A stretch of 64,000 bases of DNA. Source: Methylobacteriaceae bacterium (GTDB lineage: Bacteria; Pseudomonadota; Alphaproteobacteria; Rhizobiales; Beijerinckiaceae). The notes under the pieces are model-generated. The model was not told where the DNA came from and made no database searches. It saw only the letters and a program-made list of their open reading frames with translations. Both the position numbers and the translations under genes were made by a program. Where the stretch lies: positions 919,001 through 983,000 of the forward strand of contig JACKJC010000001.1 in NCBI GenBank assembly GCA_020638195.1. Reading direction: 5' to 3'. This document shows, in pieces, positions 43,250 through 51,002 of this stretch (positions within the stretch are counted from its first letter, which is position 1; the number at the start of each line of letters is the position of its first letter).

Positions 43250-44251
43250 ATGAACGAGTCGAGCAAAATGCGGGTCCAAGTCATTGGCGCAGGCATCGTT
43301 GGGCTGACCGCAGCCTTCGAACTCGCGCGACGCGGCGTCGAGGTCTCGCTCTACGAACGCCGACCCGGGCCGGGCCTCGGCTGTTCCTTCTACGCCGGAG
43401 GCATGATCTCACCCTGGTGCGAGCGTCAGGCGGCTGAGCCCATCGTCACGCAACTCGGTATCGAGGCGCTCGACTTCTGGACGAAGACGCTGCCGGTCGC
43501 GACCATCAAGGGCTCGCTCGTCGTCGCCCCGCCGCGCGACCGCGCCGACGTCGTCAGCTTTTCCAAGCGCACCAGCGAATTCGAGGAATGCGACGCACGT
43601 CGCATCGGCGAGATCGAGCCCGATCTCGCCGACCGTTTTCCCTATGGCCTCTATTTTCCGAAGGAAGCCCATCTCGAACCGCGTGACGCCACCGCTGCGC
43701 TCGGCAAGGCGCTCGCGCAAATGCCGAACGTGACGCTGCATTATTCGACCGAAGCGACAGGCGATGAAAAATTCGACTTCACGCTCGATTGTCGTGGCTT
43801 TGCGGCGAAGCCCGTCCTGCCGGACTTGCGCGGCGTGAAGGGCGAGATGCTGGTGCTGCGCACGAAGGACGTGTCGCTCGCGCGCCCGATCCGCATGCTG
43901 CACCCGCGCCGCCCCGTCTATATCGTGCCGCGCACAGATCCGCATGAATACATGATCGGCGCCTCGATGGTGGAGAACGAGGAGCCCGGCCGCATCACCG
44001 CGCGTTCCATGATGGAGCTCCTGGGCTCCGCCTACACGATCTGCCCGGCCTTCGCCGAGGCCGAGATCGTGGAAGTCGGCGGCGACGTGCGGCCGACATA
44101 CCCCGACAATTTGCCACGCCTGACGTTGCGCGGCAGGTATCTCGCCATCAACGGCCTCTACCGCCACGGCTTCCTGCTGGCGCCCGCGCTTGCCGCGCGT
44201 GCGGCGGACGTGGTGATGAAAGGCGCGCATTTCCCGGAGCTGATGCAGTGA
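43250..44251 (+). CDS. thiO: Glycine oxidase ThiO
   Basis: Product of 333 residues from ATG 43250; a second ATG at 43268 (MRVQVIGAG) is equally possible and 43208 is rejected because it lies in the riboswitch. FAD/NAD fold motif GAGIVGLTAAFELARRGVEVSLYER and C-terminal GLYRHGFLLAPALA are ThiO hallmarks. It oxidises glycine to iminoacetate for the thiazole of thiamine, the aerobic alternative to ThiH. It follows the TPP riboswitch and overlaps thiS by 4 bp. Confidence 0.9.
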   Translation: MNESSKMRVQVIGAGIVGLTAAFELARRGVEVSLYERRPGPGLGCSFYAGGMISPWCERQAAEPIVTQLGIEALDFWTKTLPVATIKGSLVVAPPRDRADVVSFSKRTSEFEECDARRIGEIEPDLADRFPYGLYFPKEAHLEPRDATAALGKALAQMPNVTLHYSTEATGDEKFDFTLDCRGFAAKPVLPDLRGVKGEMLVLRTKDVSLARPIRMLHPRRPVYIVPRTDPHEYMIGASMVENEEPGRITARSMMELLGSAYTICPAFAEAEIVEVGGDVRPTYPDNLPRLTLRGRYLAINGLYRHGFLLAPALAARAADVVMKGAHFPELMQ

Positions 44252-44445
44252 ACATCCGCGTCAATGGAATCGACTGCGATGTGAAGGCCTCCGATCTGGA
44301 AGGCCTTCTCGCGGAACTCGATTATGCCGACCAGACGGTTGCGACCGCGCTCAATCGCAATTTCGTGCGCAAGAAGGATCGCGCGGAAGCGAAATTGAAC
44401 GACGGCGACGAAGTCGAAATTCTAACCCCCCGACAGGGAGGCTGA
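44248..44445 (+). CDS. thiS: Sulfur-carrier protein ThiS
   Basis: Product of 65 residues with a GTG start overlapping the thiO stop. Ubiquitin-fold: MNIRVNGIDCDVKASDLEGLLAELDY and C-terminal LTPRQGG whose terminal Gly-Gly is thiocarboxylated. It donates sulfur to the thiazole synthase ThiG, which lies directly downstream. Confidence 0.95.
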   Translation: MNIRVNGIDCDVKASDLEGLLAELDYADQTVATALNRNFVRKKDRAEAKLNDGDEVEILTPRQGG

Positions 44446-44447
44446 TG

Positions 44448-45248
44448 ATGAAGGATATCGCGCGCGCGCCTGACGATGCGCTGGAAGTCTACGGTACGAA
44501 GCTCGCCTCGCGCCTCTTCGTCGGCACATCCATGTACGATTCCCCGGCCATACTGGCCGACGCTGTACGCGCATCGGCCTGCGATGTCGTCACCGTCTCG
44601 CTGCGCCGCGAGGCCGGCGGGTCTCGCGCGGGAAATTCGTTCTGGGATTTGATCAAGTCGATGAACGTGCGCGTGTTGCCGAACACCGCCGGCTGCAAGA
44701 CGGTGAAGGAAGCCGTCACGACCGCGCAGATGGCGCGCGAAGTCTTCGACACCCCATGGATCAAGCTGGAAGTGATCGGCGAGGACGATACGCTCCAGCC
44801 CGACGTCTTCGGTCTCGTGGAAGCCGCGCGCATCCTGAGCGAAGACGGCTTCGAGGTCTTTCCCTATACGACGGAAGATCTCGTCGTCGCCGAAAAGCTG
44901 CTCGGCGCCGGCTGCAAGGTGCTGATGCCCTGGGGCGCGCCGATCGGCTCGGGGCGCGGACTCAACAACGTGTTCGGCCTCAAGGCCATGCGCGCGCATT
45001 TCCCTGATGTGCCGCTGGTGGTCGACGCCGGCATCGGCGCGCCCTCGCATGCCGCACAGGCGCTGGAGATGGGCTACGACGCGGTGCTGCTCAACACCGC
45101 GATTGCAAAGGCGGGCGATGCAGTGGCGATGGCGCATGCCTTCAAGCTGGCGGTGACGGCAGGGCGTGAGGCATATCTCGCGACGCCGATGGAGCCGCGC
45201 GACATGGCGGCGCCCTCGACGCCGGTGTTCGGCGTGGCGTTTCGGTGA
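44448..45248 (+). CDS. thiG: Thiazole synthase ThiG
   Basis: Product of 266 residues, TIM-barrel thiazole synthase. Family motifs are SRLFVGTSMYDSP, VTVSLRREAGG, LPNTAGCKTVKEAV, IKLEVIGED (Schiff-base Lys), MPWGAPIGSGRGLNN and LLNTAIAKAGDAVAMA. It combines iminoacetate, ThiS sulfur and DXP. The ATG at 44448 is favoured because AGGGAGG stands 6 bp upstream; 44445 is possible. Confidence 0.95.
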   Translation: MKDIARAPDDALEVYGTKLASRLFVGTSMYDSPAILADAVRASACDVVTVSLRREAGGSRAGNSFWDLIKSMNVRVLPNTAGCKTVKEAVTTAQMAREVFDTPWIKLEVIGEDDTLQPDVFGLVEAARILSEDGFEVFPYTTEDLVVAEKLLGAGCKVLMPWGAPIGSGRGLNNVFGLKAMRAHFPDVPLVVDAGIGAPSHAAQALEMGYDAVLLNTAIAKAGDAVAMAHAFKLAVTAGREAYLATPMEPRDMAAPSTPVFGVAFR

Positions 45249-45263
45249 GGGTGAATCTCTTAC

Positions 45264-45424
45264 CCTCTCCCCGCGCGCGGGGAGAGGGCAGGGTGAGGGG
45301 CCGGGAGACTGGCTCGAATGTTCGCAGCTCATCCACGCCCCTCATCCGGCGCACGCCGCCAAGTTGACGTAGGCTGCGTAAACTTGCCTACGTCGCCACC
45401 TTCTCCCTGCAGGCGGGGAGAAGG
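45264..45424. repeat. Three tandem hairpin elements in the thiG-thiE gap
   Basis: First, a perfect 26-bp palindrome at 45264-45289 (arms CCCTCTCCCCGCG). Second, GACGTAGGC (45366-45374) and GCCTACGTC (45386-45394). Third, CCTTCTCCC (45399-45407) and GGGAGAAGG (45416-45424). The first and third are of the common CCCTCTCCCCGCG / CTTCTCCC intergenic class seen in related genomes from memory. They separate thiE from thiG by 195 bp but the gene order suggests one operon. Confidence 0.8.
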
Positions 45425-45443
45425 AGACAACGAGAAAGATTCG

Positions 45444-46040
45444 ATGACCCTCGACAAATTCTACCCCATCGTCGATTCCGCGGACTGGGTGCGCCGTCTC
45501 GTCGGCGCCGGCGCGAAACTGATCCAGTTGCGCGTGAAAGAGGCGAGCGACGGCGATGTCACCGCCGAGATCGAGGGATCGATGATCGCCTGCGACGCCG
45601 CGAGCGCGCAGCTGATTGTCAACGACTACTGGCAGGCGGCGATCGAGGCCGGTTGCGATTTTGTCCATCTCGGGCAGGGCGATCTCGACACCGCCGATGT
45701 GAAGGCTATTCGGCGGGCAGGCATCAGGCTCGGCATTTCCACGCACGATCACGCTGAACTCGATCGCGCGCTCAGCTTCGATCCCGACTATGTCGCGCTC
45801 GGCCCGATCTACGAGACGCTGCTCAAGGAAATGCCATGGGACCCGCAAGGCCTCGATCGCATCGGCGAATGGAAGAAGATTGTCGGCGACAAACCGCTCG
45901 TCGCCATCGGCGGCCTCACGCTGGAGCGTGCGCTGCTCTGTTTGAAAGCGGGCGCCGATTCCGCCGCCGTCGTCACAGACATCGTGCGCGCGGCAAATCC
46001 GGAAGCGCGCGCGAAGGAATGGATCGCGGCGACGCGCTAA
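45444..46040 (+). CDS. thiE: Thiamine phosphate synthase ThiE
   Basis: Product of 198 residues, TIM-barrel enzyme joining HMP-PP and thiazole phosphate. Typical segments are KLIQLRVKEASDGDV, LIVNDYWQAAIEAGCDFVHLGQGDL, LGISTHDHAELDRAL, YVALGPIYET and LVAIGGLTLERALLCLKAGADSAAVVTDI. The start at 45444 has a GAGAAAG site. It is separated from thiG by palindromic elements. thiC, thiD and thiM are not in this window. Confidence 0.92.
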   Translation: MTLDKFYPIVDSADWVRRLVGAGAKLIQLRVKEASDGDVTAEIEGSMIACDAASAQLIVNDYWQAAIEAGCDFVHLGQGDLDTADVKAIRRAGIRLGISTHDHAELDRALSFDPDYVALGPIYETLLKEMPWDPQGLDRIGEWKKIVGDKPLVAIGGLTLERALLCLKAGADSAAVVTDIVRAANPEARAKEWIAATR

Positions 46041-46048
46041 CTAACCGA

Positions 46049-46144
46049 TCATTGCGAGGAGCGGAGCGACAAAGCAATACAACCCCTTGATCCGAGGGTA
46101 GGGGATGGATTGCCGCGTCGGCCTTTCGCGCTTCATCGCAATGA
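46049..46144. repeat. Intergenic palindromic repeat (TCATTGCGAGG type)
   Basis: A ~96-bp element with ends TCATTGCGA (46049-46057) and TCGCAATGA (46136-46144). The consensus resembles a widespread repeat I recall from Hyphomicrobiales beginning CATTGCGAGGAGCG with CAAAGCAATAC. It fills the thiE-maiA convergent gap. Confidence 0.7.
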
Positions 46145-46152
46145 TGGTTGAG

Positions 46153-46782
46153 CTACTCCGCATCCCCCTGCTTCTCAGGCGCCGCATCCGCGAATGCCGG
46201 CAGCGCCTTGCAGGCGGCTTCAGCCTGCAACAGGCGAGGGAAGCCTGACAGGTCCACGCCGAAGCGTCGGGCGTTTCCGAGCTGCGGGATGATGCAGATG
46301 TCGGCGAGCGTCGGCTGCGCGCCGAAGCAGAATGGTCCCGGCTCGTTCGCGATGAGCTTTTCGCAGGCAGCCAGGCCCTCGGCGTTCACGCGCTTCGCCC
46401 AGGCCTGCGCGGCCTCCTCGCCGCAGAGTTCACGCACCCATCCGAGAATGCGCAGGTTCTGCAAAGGATGCGTTTCGCAGGCGATCGCCAGCGCGACCGC
46501 GCGCACACGCGCGCGCTGGAGCGGATCGGCCGGCAGCAGCGCCGGCGTGGGATGTGTTTCGTCCAGCCATTCGACGATGGCGAGCGATTGCGTGAGCAGC
46601 GCGCCATTGTCGAGCTCGAGCGTCGGCACGAGGCCTTGCGGGTTCATGGCGAGATAATCGGCGGCGCGGTGCTCGCCCTTGCGCAGGTGGCGGAACGCAT
46701 GCTCGGCGCTCACGCCCTTGAGGTTGAGCGCGATGCGCACGCGATAGGCCGCCGACGAGCGGAAATAACCGTGAAGCCGCAT
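46153..46782 (-). CDS. Maleylacetoacetate / maleylpyruvate isomerase (zeta-class GST)
   Basis: Product of 209 residues from ATG 46782 with GGGAGG upstream. The N-terminal thioredoxin-like GST fold begins MRLHGYFRSSAAYRVRIALNLKG, whose SSxxYR segment carries the glutathione-activating Ser of zeta GSTs; VPTLELDNGALLTQSLAIVEWLDE and the C-terminal helical domain follow. It isomerises maleylacetoacetate (tyrosine route) or maleylpyruvate (gentisate route). The divergent FAH gene argues for either. Convergent with the repeat after thiE. Confidence 0.85.
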   Translation of the reverse strand: MRLHGYFRSSAAYRVRIALNLKGVSAEHAFRHLRKGEHRAADYLAMNPQGLVPTLELDNGALLTQSLAIVEWLDETHPTPALLPADPLQRARVRAVALAIACETHPLQNLRILGWVRELCGEEAAQAWAKRVNAEGLAACEKLIANEPGPFCFGAQPTLADICIIPQLGNARRFGVDLSGFPRLLQAEAACKALPAFADAAPEKQGDAE

Positions 46783-46842
46783 TCCTTGCCTCCCTTGCGC
46801 CGTCATCCCGCGCAAGCGCCCAGAGGTCAATGTGGCCGCAGA

Positions 46843-46870
46843 TTGACAGACGTCTGATTATCAGTATCGT
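46843..46870 (+). promoter_or_regulatory. Candidate promoter with nested palindromes upstream of the FAH gene
   Basis: TTGACA (46843-46848), 16-bp spacer, TATCGT (46865-46870). The spacer holds CAGACGTCTG, a perfect 10-bp palindrome (46847-46856), and CTGAT-T-ATCAG (46854-46864). Overlap of palindromes with promoter boxes fits repressor control of the divergent pair. Confidence 0.45.
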
Positions 46871-46980
46871 GTCGAATAACAAAGAAACAGGGGGAGGGAA
46901 AGCTCTATCGCGCCCGCGCGGCGCGGGGCTATGCTCGCCTCCCATTCAGGACGGCGCCGCGCCGAACGAGGAAGACCATC

Positions 46981-47679
46981 ATGAATTATGTCGTTGCGCC
47001 GCCCCCGGTCGTGTCCATTCCTGTCGCGGGCGGCGCCGATCGTTTCCCGGTTCGCCGCGTCATCTGCGTCGGCCGCAACTACGAGGCGCACGCGCGCGAA
47101 ATGGGCCGCGATCCCTCGCGCGAGCCTCCCTTCTTCTTCACCAAGCCGGCCGACGCGATCGTCACCGAAACGGGGAACGTGCCCTATCCGCCGGAAACGA
47201 AGAACTTCCATTACGAGATGGAGCTCGTCGTCGTTATCGGCAAAGACGGGTTCGAGATCCCCGAGGACAAGGCGCTCGACCACGTCTTCGGCTACACGGT
47301 CGGCATCGATCTCACGCGTCGCGACCTGCAGCTCGCCGCCCGCGACCTCGGCCGTCCCTGGGACTGGGGCAAGGCCTTCGACAAGTCGGCGCCGATCTCC
47401 CCGATCCAGCCGGCCTCGAAGATCGGCCATCCGTCGAAGGGCCGCATCTGGCTCTCGGTCAACGGCGCGATCAAGCAGGACGCCGATATCGCCGATCTCA
47501 TCTGGAACGTGCCGGAGGTCATCGCCTTCGCATCGCGCTCGATCCGCCTGAAGGCGGGCGACGTCATTATGACGGGCACGCCGGCGGGCGTCGGTCCGGT
47601 CGTGGTCGGCGACAAGATCGAAGGCGGCGTCGATGGCGTCGCGAACATTTCGATCACAATCGCGCCGCCGCAGAAGTAA
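46981..47679 (+). CDS. Fumarylacetoacetate hydrolase-family protein (fumarylpyruvate hydrolase-like)
   Basis: Product of 232 residues, the short FAH form. Motifs are CVGRNYEAHAREMGRDPSREPPFFFTKPADAIV, NFHYEMELVVVIGKDG with the metal-binding Glu pair, and IMTGTPAGVGPVVVGDKI. It cleaves fumarylpyruvate or a related diketo acid. Next to a zeta GST this suggests the gentisate/homogentisate lower pathway; the ring-opening dioxygenase is not in the window. Start follows GAACGAGGAAG. Confidence 0.87.
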   Translation: MNYVVAPPPVVSIPVAGGADRFPVRRVICVGRNYEAHAREMGRDPSREPPFFFTKPADAIVTETGNVPYPPETKNFHYEMELVVVIGKDGFEIPEDKALDHVFGYTVGIDLTRRDLQLAARDLGRPWDWGKAFDKSAPISPIQPASKIGHPSKGRIWLSVNGAIKQDADIADLIWNVPEVIAFASRSIRLKAGDVIMTGTPAGVGPVVVGDKIEGGVDGVANISITIAPPQK

Positions 47680-47699
47680 GGCCGAACTGAGAGTCCAAT

Positions 47700-47721
47700 C
47701 CCTCCCCCACAAGTGGGAGGG
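47700..47721. repeat. Short palindromic element CCCTCCCCCAC
   Basis: CCCTCCC and GGGAGGG arms (47700-47706, 47715-47721) enclose CCCAC-AA-GTGGG with one bulged base. A class of small hairpins recurrent between genes in related genomes; no T tract, so not a clear terminator. Confidence 0.5.
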
Positions 47722-47783
47722 CAAGTCCCGGGGCCCGCACGCGCATTGTCCCGCGACACAAACAAAAATTGAGGGAGAAATCG

Positions 47784-48953
47784 ATGAAGAAACTCATTGC
47801 GTCCGCTTTCGTCCTGTCGCTCCTGTCGAGCGCGGCCATCGCTGCCGATCCCGTCAAGATCGGCTTCCTGTCGACCTTCTCCGGACCCGGCGGCCAGCTC
47901 GGCCAGGAGCTGCTCGACGGCTTCAATCTGGCGCTGGAGGAAAACGGCAAGACCATCGGCGGCCGTCCGGTTGAGATCATTCAGGGCGACGATCAGGCCA
48001 AGCCGGATGTCGGCCGCCAGGCGGCGGACAAGATGATCGAGCGCGACAAGGTGCAGATCATGACCGGCATCAATTTCTCGAACGTCATGCTCGCCGTCGC
48101 CAAGCCCGCGCTCGACGCCGGCGCCTTCATCGTCTCATCCAACGCCGGCCCCTCGCAATACGCGGGCGCGCAGTGCCACCCGCATTTCTTCGCCGCCTCC
48201 TTCCAGAATGACACGGCGTCGGAGGCCATGGGCCTCTACCTGCAGAACAAGGGCGTGAAGAAAATGTACCTGCTCGCGCCGAACTATCCGGCGGGCAAGG
48301 ATTTTCTGGCGGGCTTCAAGCGTTTCTACAAGGGCCAGATCGTCGGCGAGGTCTACACTACCTTCGGCCAGCTCGATTACGCCGCCGAAATCGCGCAGGT
48401 GCGCGCCGCCAATCCCGATGGCGTCTATTTCTTCTATCCCGGCGGCATGGGCATCAATTTCGTCAAGCAGTACAATCAGGCCGGCCTGAAGAAGACGATC
48501 CCGCTCTACGGCCCGTCCTTCTCGCTCGACCAGACCGTGCTGCCGGCGATCGGCGACGCCGCCGTCGGCGCCTTTGCTTCGGCCTTCTGGGCCGAGAGCT
48601 TCGACAATCCCGCGAGCAAGAAATTCGTGGCGGCCTTCGAGGCGAAGTACAAGCGGATTCCCTCGCCGAACGCGGCCGACGCCTATGACACCGCGCGCCT
48701 GATCGACGCCGCCGCCAAGAGCATCGGCGGCAAGATCGAGGACAAGGCGGCCTTCCGCAAGGCGCTGGAGACCGTGAAGTTCGACAGCGTGCGCGGCAAG
48801 TTCCGCTTCAACACGAACCATTTCCCGATCCAGGATTTCTACCTGACCGAGATCGTGAAGGACGCCAAGGGCCGTCCCGTGATGGCCGTGCGCGAAAAGA
48901 TCGACAGCGACCACAAGGACGCCTACGTCGACAAGTGCAAAATGGCGAACTGA
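47784..48953 (+). CDS. Liv-type ABC transporter substrate-binding protein
   Basis: Product of 389 residues. Sec signal MKKLIASAFVLSLLSSAAIA with cleavage after AIA, then a type I periplasmic binding fold (DPVKIGFLSTFSGPGGQLGQELLDGFNLALEENG, FIVSSNAGPSQ, PDGVYFFYPGGMGINFVKQY). A GAGGGAG site precedes the ATG. First gene of a complete importer: binding protein, two permeases and two ATPases. Ligand unknown; because the preceding gene is an FAH enzyme, an aromatic or dicarboxylic acid is conceivable. Confidence 0.9.
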   Translation: MKKLIASAFVLSLLSSAAIAADPVKIGFLSTFSGPGGQLGQELLDGFNLALEENGKTIGGRPVEIIQGDDQAKPDVGRQAADKMIERDKVQIMTGINFSNVMLAVAKPALDAGAFIVSSNAGPSQYAGAQCHPHFFAASFQNDTASEAMGLYLQNKGVKKMYLLAPNYPAGKDFLAGFKRFYKGQIVGEVYTTFGQLDYAAEIAQVRAANPDGVYFFYPGGMGINFVKQYNQAGLKKTIPLYGPSFSLDQTVLPAIGDAAVGAFASAFWAESFDNPASKKFVAAFEAKYKRIPSPNAADAYDTARLIDAAAKSIGGKIEDKAAFRKALETVKFDSVRGKFRFNTNHFPIQDFYLTEIVKDAKGRPVMAVREKIDSDHKDAYVDKCKMAN

Positions 48954-48972
48954 GAGGCTTCACGCGGCCGTC

Positions 48973-48995
48973 ATGGCCGGGCTCGTCCCGGCCAT
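48973..48995. repeat. Palindromic element ATGGCCGGG type
   Basis: ATGGCCGGG (48973-48981), spacer CTCGT, CCCGGCCAT (48987-48995). It belongs to the common GTCATGGCCGGG intergenic class, as I recall it, and sits between the binding-protein and permease genes. Confidence 0.65.
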
Positions 48996-49072
48996 CTACG
49001 CCGCAGGGCTTCGCCAGGACGATTGTGAAACCACGTGCGCGTCAACTGCGGCGCATCTGTTGCCCGGCGTGG

Positions 49073-49103
49073 CGTCATGCCCGCGACAAGCGCGGGCATG
49101 ACG
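49073..49103. repeat. Palindromic element CGTCATGCCCGCG type
   Basis: CGTCATGCCCGCG (49073-49085), spacer ACAAG, and its perfect 13-bp complement (49091-49103). It ends 20 bp before the livH GTG start. Another recurring hairpin class of related genomes; lacks a T run. Confidence 0.75.
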
Positions 49104-49123
49104 TCCGAAAGCAGGATCGAGAC

Positions 49124-49993
49124 GTGACCCTCTCGCTCATCACAGAGCAATTGCTCAACGGCGTGCAGCTGGGCGTTATGCTGTTTCTGATGTCGGCGGG
49201 GCTCACCCTCGTCTTCGGCATCATGAACTTCATCAATCTCACGCATGGCTCGCTCTACATGATCGGCGCCTTTGCCGGAGCCGCGACGCAGGCCGCGACG
49301 GGTTCATTCCTGCTCGCGATGCTCGTCGCGCCGCTCGTCGCGGCGGCCGCCGGCCTCGCGCTCGAAACCACGCTGCTCCGCCGCTTCTACGGCCGCGATC
49401 ATCTCGATCAGGTGCTCGTCACTTTCGGCTCGATCCTCGCGCTCAACGAAGCAACCCGCATGATCTTCGGCCTCACGCCGTTGCGCATGAACCTGCCGCC
49501 GGCGCTCTCGGGCCATGTCGACATTGCCGGCATTCCCTATCCCACATTCCGCCTCGCGATCCTGATCACGGGTCTGATCGTCGCGGGCCTGCTCTATCTC
49601 GTCATCATGCGCACGCGCATCGGCATGTGGGTGCGCGCAGGCGCGAGCAATCGCCCGATCGCGTCGGCCATGGGCGTCAACGTGCCGCTTGTCTTCGCGG
49701 CCCTCTTCGGCGCTGGCGCGGCGCTCGCGGGGCTTGCCGGCGTCATGGCCGGGCCAATCCTGTCCGTGCAGGTCGGCATGGGCGAGCCCATTCTCATTCT
49801 CGCGCTCGTCGTCACTGTCATCGGCGGCGTCGGCTCCATTCGCGGCGCCCTTGTCGCGGCCCTGCTCGTCGGCGTCGTCGACACGCTCGGCCGCGTGCTG
49901 CTCACGCCCGCGCTCGGCTCCATGGCGATCTTCGTCATGATGGCGGCCATCCTTGCTTTCCGGCCGAAGGGCCTGTTCCCCGCCCATGGCTGA
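49124..49993 (+). CDS. livH: Liv-type ABC transporter permease (LivH-like)
   Basis: Product of 289 residues with a GTG start at 49124 (VTLSLITEQLLNGVQLGVMLFLMSAGLTLVFGIMNFINL) and CAGGATCGAGAC upstream. About eight transmembrane segments and the EAA-like loop near GASNRPIASAMGVNV. The extended in-frame reading from 48935 runs through repeats and is rejected. Overlaps livM by 8 bp. Moves the binding-protein ligand inward with LivM and the two ATPases. Confidence 0.85.
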   Translation: MTLSLITEQLLNGVQLGVMLFLMSAGLTLVFGIMNFINLTHGSLYMIGAFAGAATQAATGSFLLAMLVAPLVAAAAGLALETTLLRRFYGRDHLDQVLVTFGSILALNEATRMIFGLTPLRMNLPPALSGHVDIAGIPYPTFRLAILITGLIVAGLLYLVIMRTRIGMWVRAGASNRPIASAMGVNVPLVFAALFGAGAALAGLAGVMAGPILSVQVGMGEPILILALVVTVIGGVGSIRGALVAALLVGVVDTLGRVLLTPALGSMAIFVMMAAILAFRPKGLFPAHG

Positions 49994-51002
49994 GCCGGCG
50001 ACCAATCTTTCGCGCCTGCGCGACGTCGTACCGACGCTGCTGATTCTGGCGGCGCTCGCGGCGACGCCGATGGTCGCGCTCGCGATTGGCGACCCCTTCA
50101 TCGTCAAGGTCGCGACGCGCGTCGTGATCTTCGCCATCGCGGCCGTCGCGCTCAATTTCGTTGTCGGTTACGGCGGCCTCGTCAGCCTGTGCCACGCCGG
50201 ATTCTTTGGCATCGGCGGCTATGTCGTCGGCATTTTGGCCTGGCACGATTTCAACGCCGAGCCGCTGTGGTTCATGTCGGGAACGTCCGACCTTGCGATT
50301 TCTCTGCCAGCGGCCATTCTCCTGTCCGCGATGATCGCGACCATCGTCGGCGCCATCTCGCTGCGCACCAGCGGCCCTTATTTCCTGATGATCACGCTGG
50401 CCTTCAACCAGATGTTCTATTACGGCGCGATCGCCTTGCAGAAATACGGCGGCGATGACGGCCTGCAGATCATGAGCACGATCACGCTCGGCCCGCTCGA
50501 TGTCTCCAATCGCTACCGCTTCTTCTATCTCGCGCTCGCTGTCCTCGCGCTCACGCTGCTGCTCGTCGGCCGTTTCGTCGACAGCCGCTTCGGTATGGTT
50601 TTGCGCGCATCATCAAAAAACGAAACCCGCGTGATCGCGGTCGGCGTCGATCCCTGGCTCTATCGTCTCGCCGCCTTCGTCGTTTCCGCCGTTCTGACGG
50701 CTGTCGCCGGCGCTTTGCTCGCCGCCGGCCAGCAATTCATCTCGCCTGTCGACATGGGCTGGGACCGCTCGGGCGATCTCGTCGTCATGGCCGTGCTCGG
50801 CGGCGTCGGCGTGGTCTGGGGCCCGGCTATCGGCGCGGCCGCCTTCGTCGTGCTCGAACTCGTGCTGTCCTCGTGGACGACGCATTGGCAGTTCGTCTTT
50901 GGCCTTCTCATCGTGCTGATCGTCGTCAGCCTGCGCGGCGGCCTCGCCGATCTCGCGCAGACGCTATTCGCGCGAAGGAGCGGGGAGGCGAAACATGGCT
51001 GA
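49986..51002 (+). CDS. livM: Liv-type ABC transporter permease (LivM-like)
   Basis: Product of 338 residues; about nine membrane segments, with YGGLVSLCHAGFFGIGGYVVGIL, RTSGPYFLMITLAFNQMFYYGAIAL and RASSKNETRVIAVGVDPW (EAA-type loop). Start at 49986 overlaps the livH stop; its end overlaps livG by 8 bp. Second membrane half of the importer. Confidence 0.9.
   Translation: MAEPATNLSRLRDVVPTLLILAALAATPMVALAIGDPFIVKVATRVVIFAIAAVALNFVVGYGGLVSLCHAGFFGIGGYVVGILAWHDFNAEPLWFMSGTSDLAISLPAAILLSAMIATIVGAISLRTSGPYFLMITLAFNQMFYYGAIALQKYGGDDGLQIMSTITLGPLDVSNRYRFFYLALAVLALTLLLVGRFVDSRFGMVLRASSKNETRVIAVGVDPWLYRLAAFVVSAVLTAVAGALLAAGQQFISPVDMGWDRSGDLVVMAVLGGVGVVWGPAIGAAAFVVLELVLSSWTTHWQFVFGLLIVLIVVSLRGGLADLAQTLFARRSGEAKHG

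Noticed and set aside
48935..49123. Long N-terminal extension of the LivH permease
   Set aside because: The segment is made of intergenic palindromes and lacks membrane character; the GTG at 49124 begins the conserved helix.
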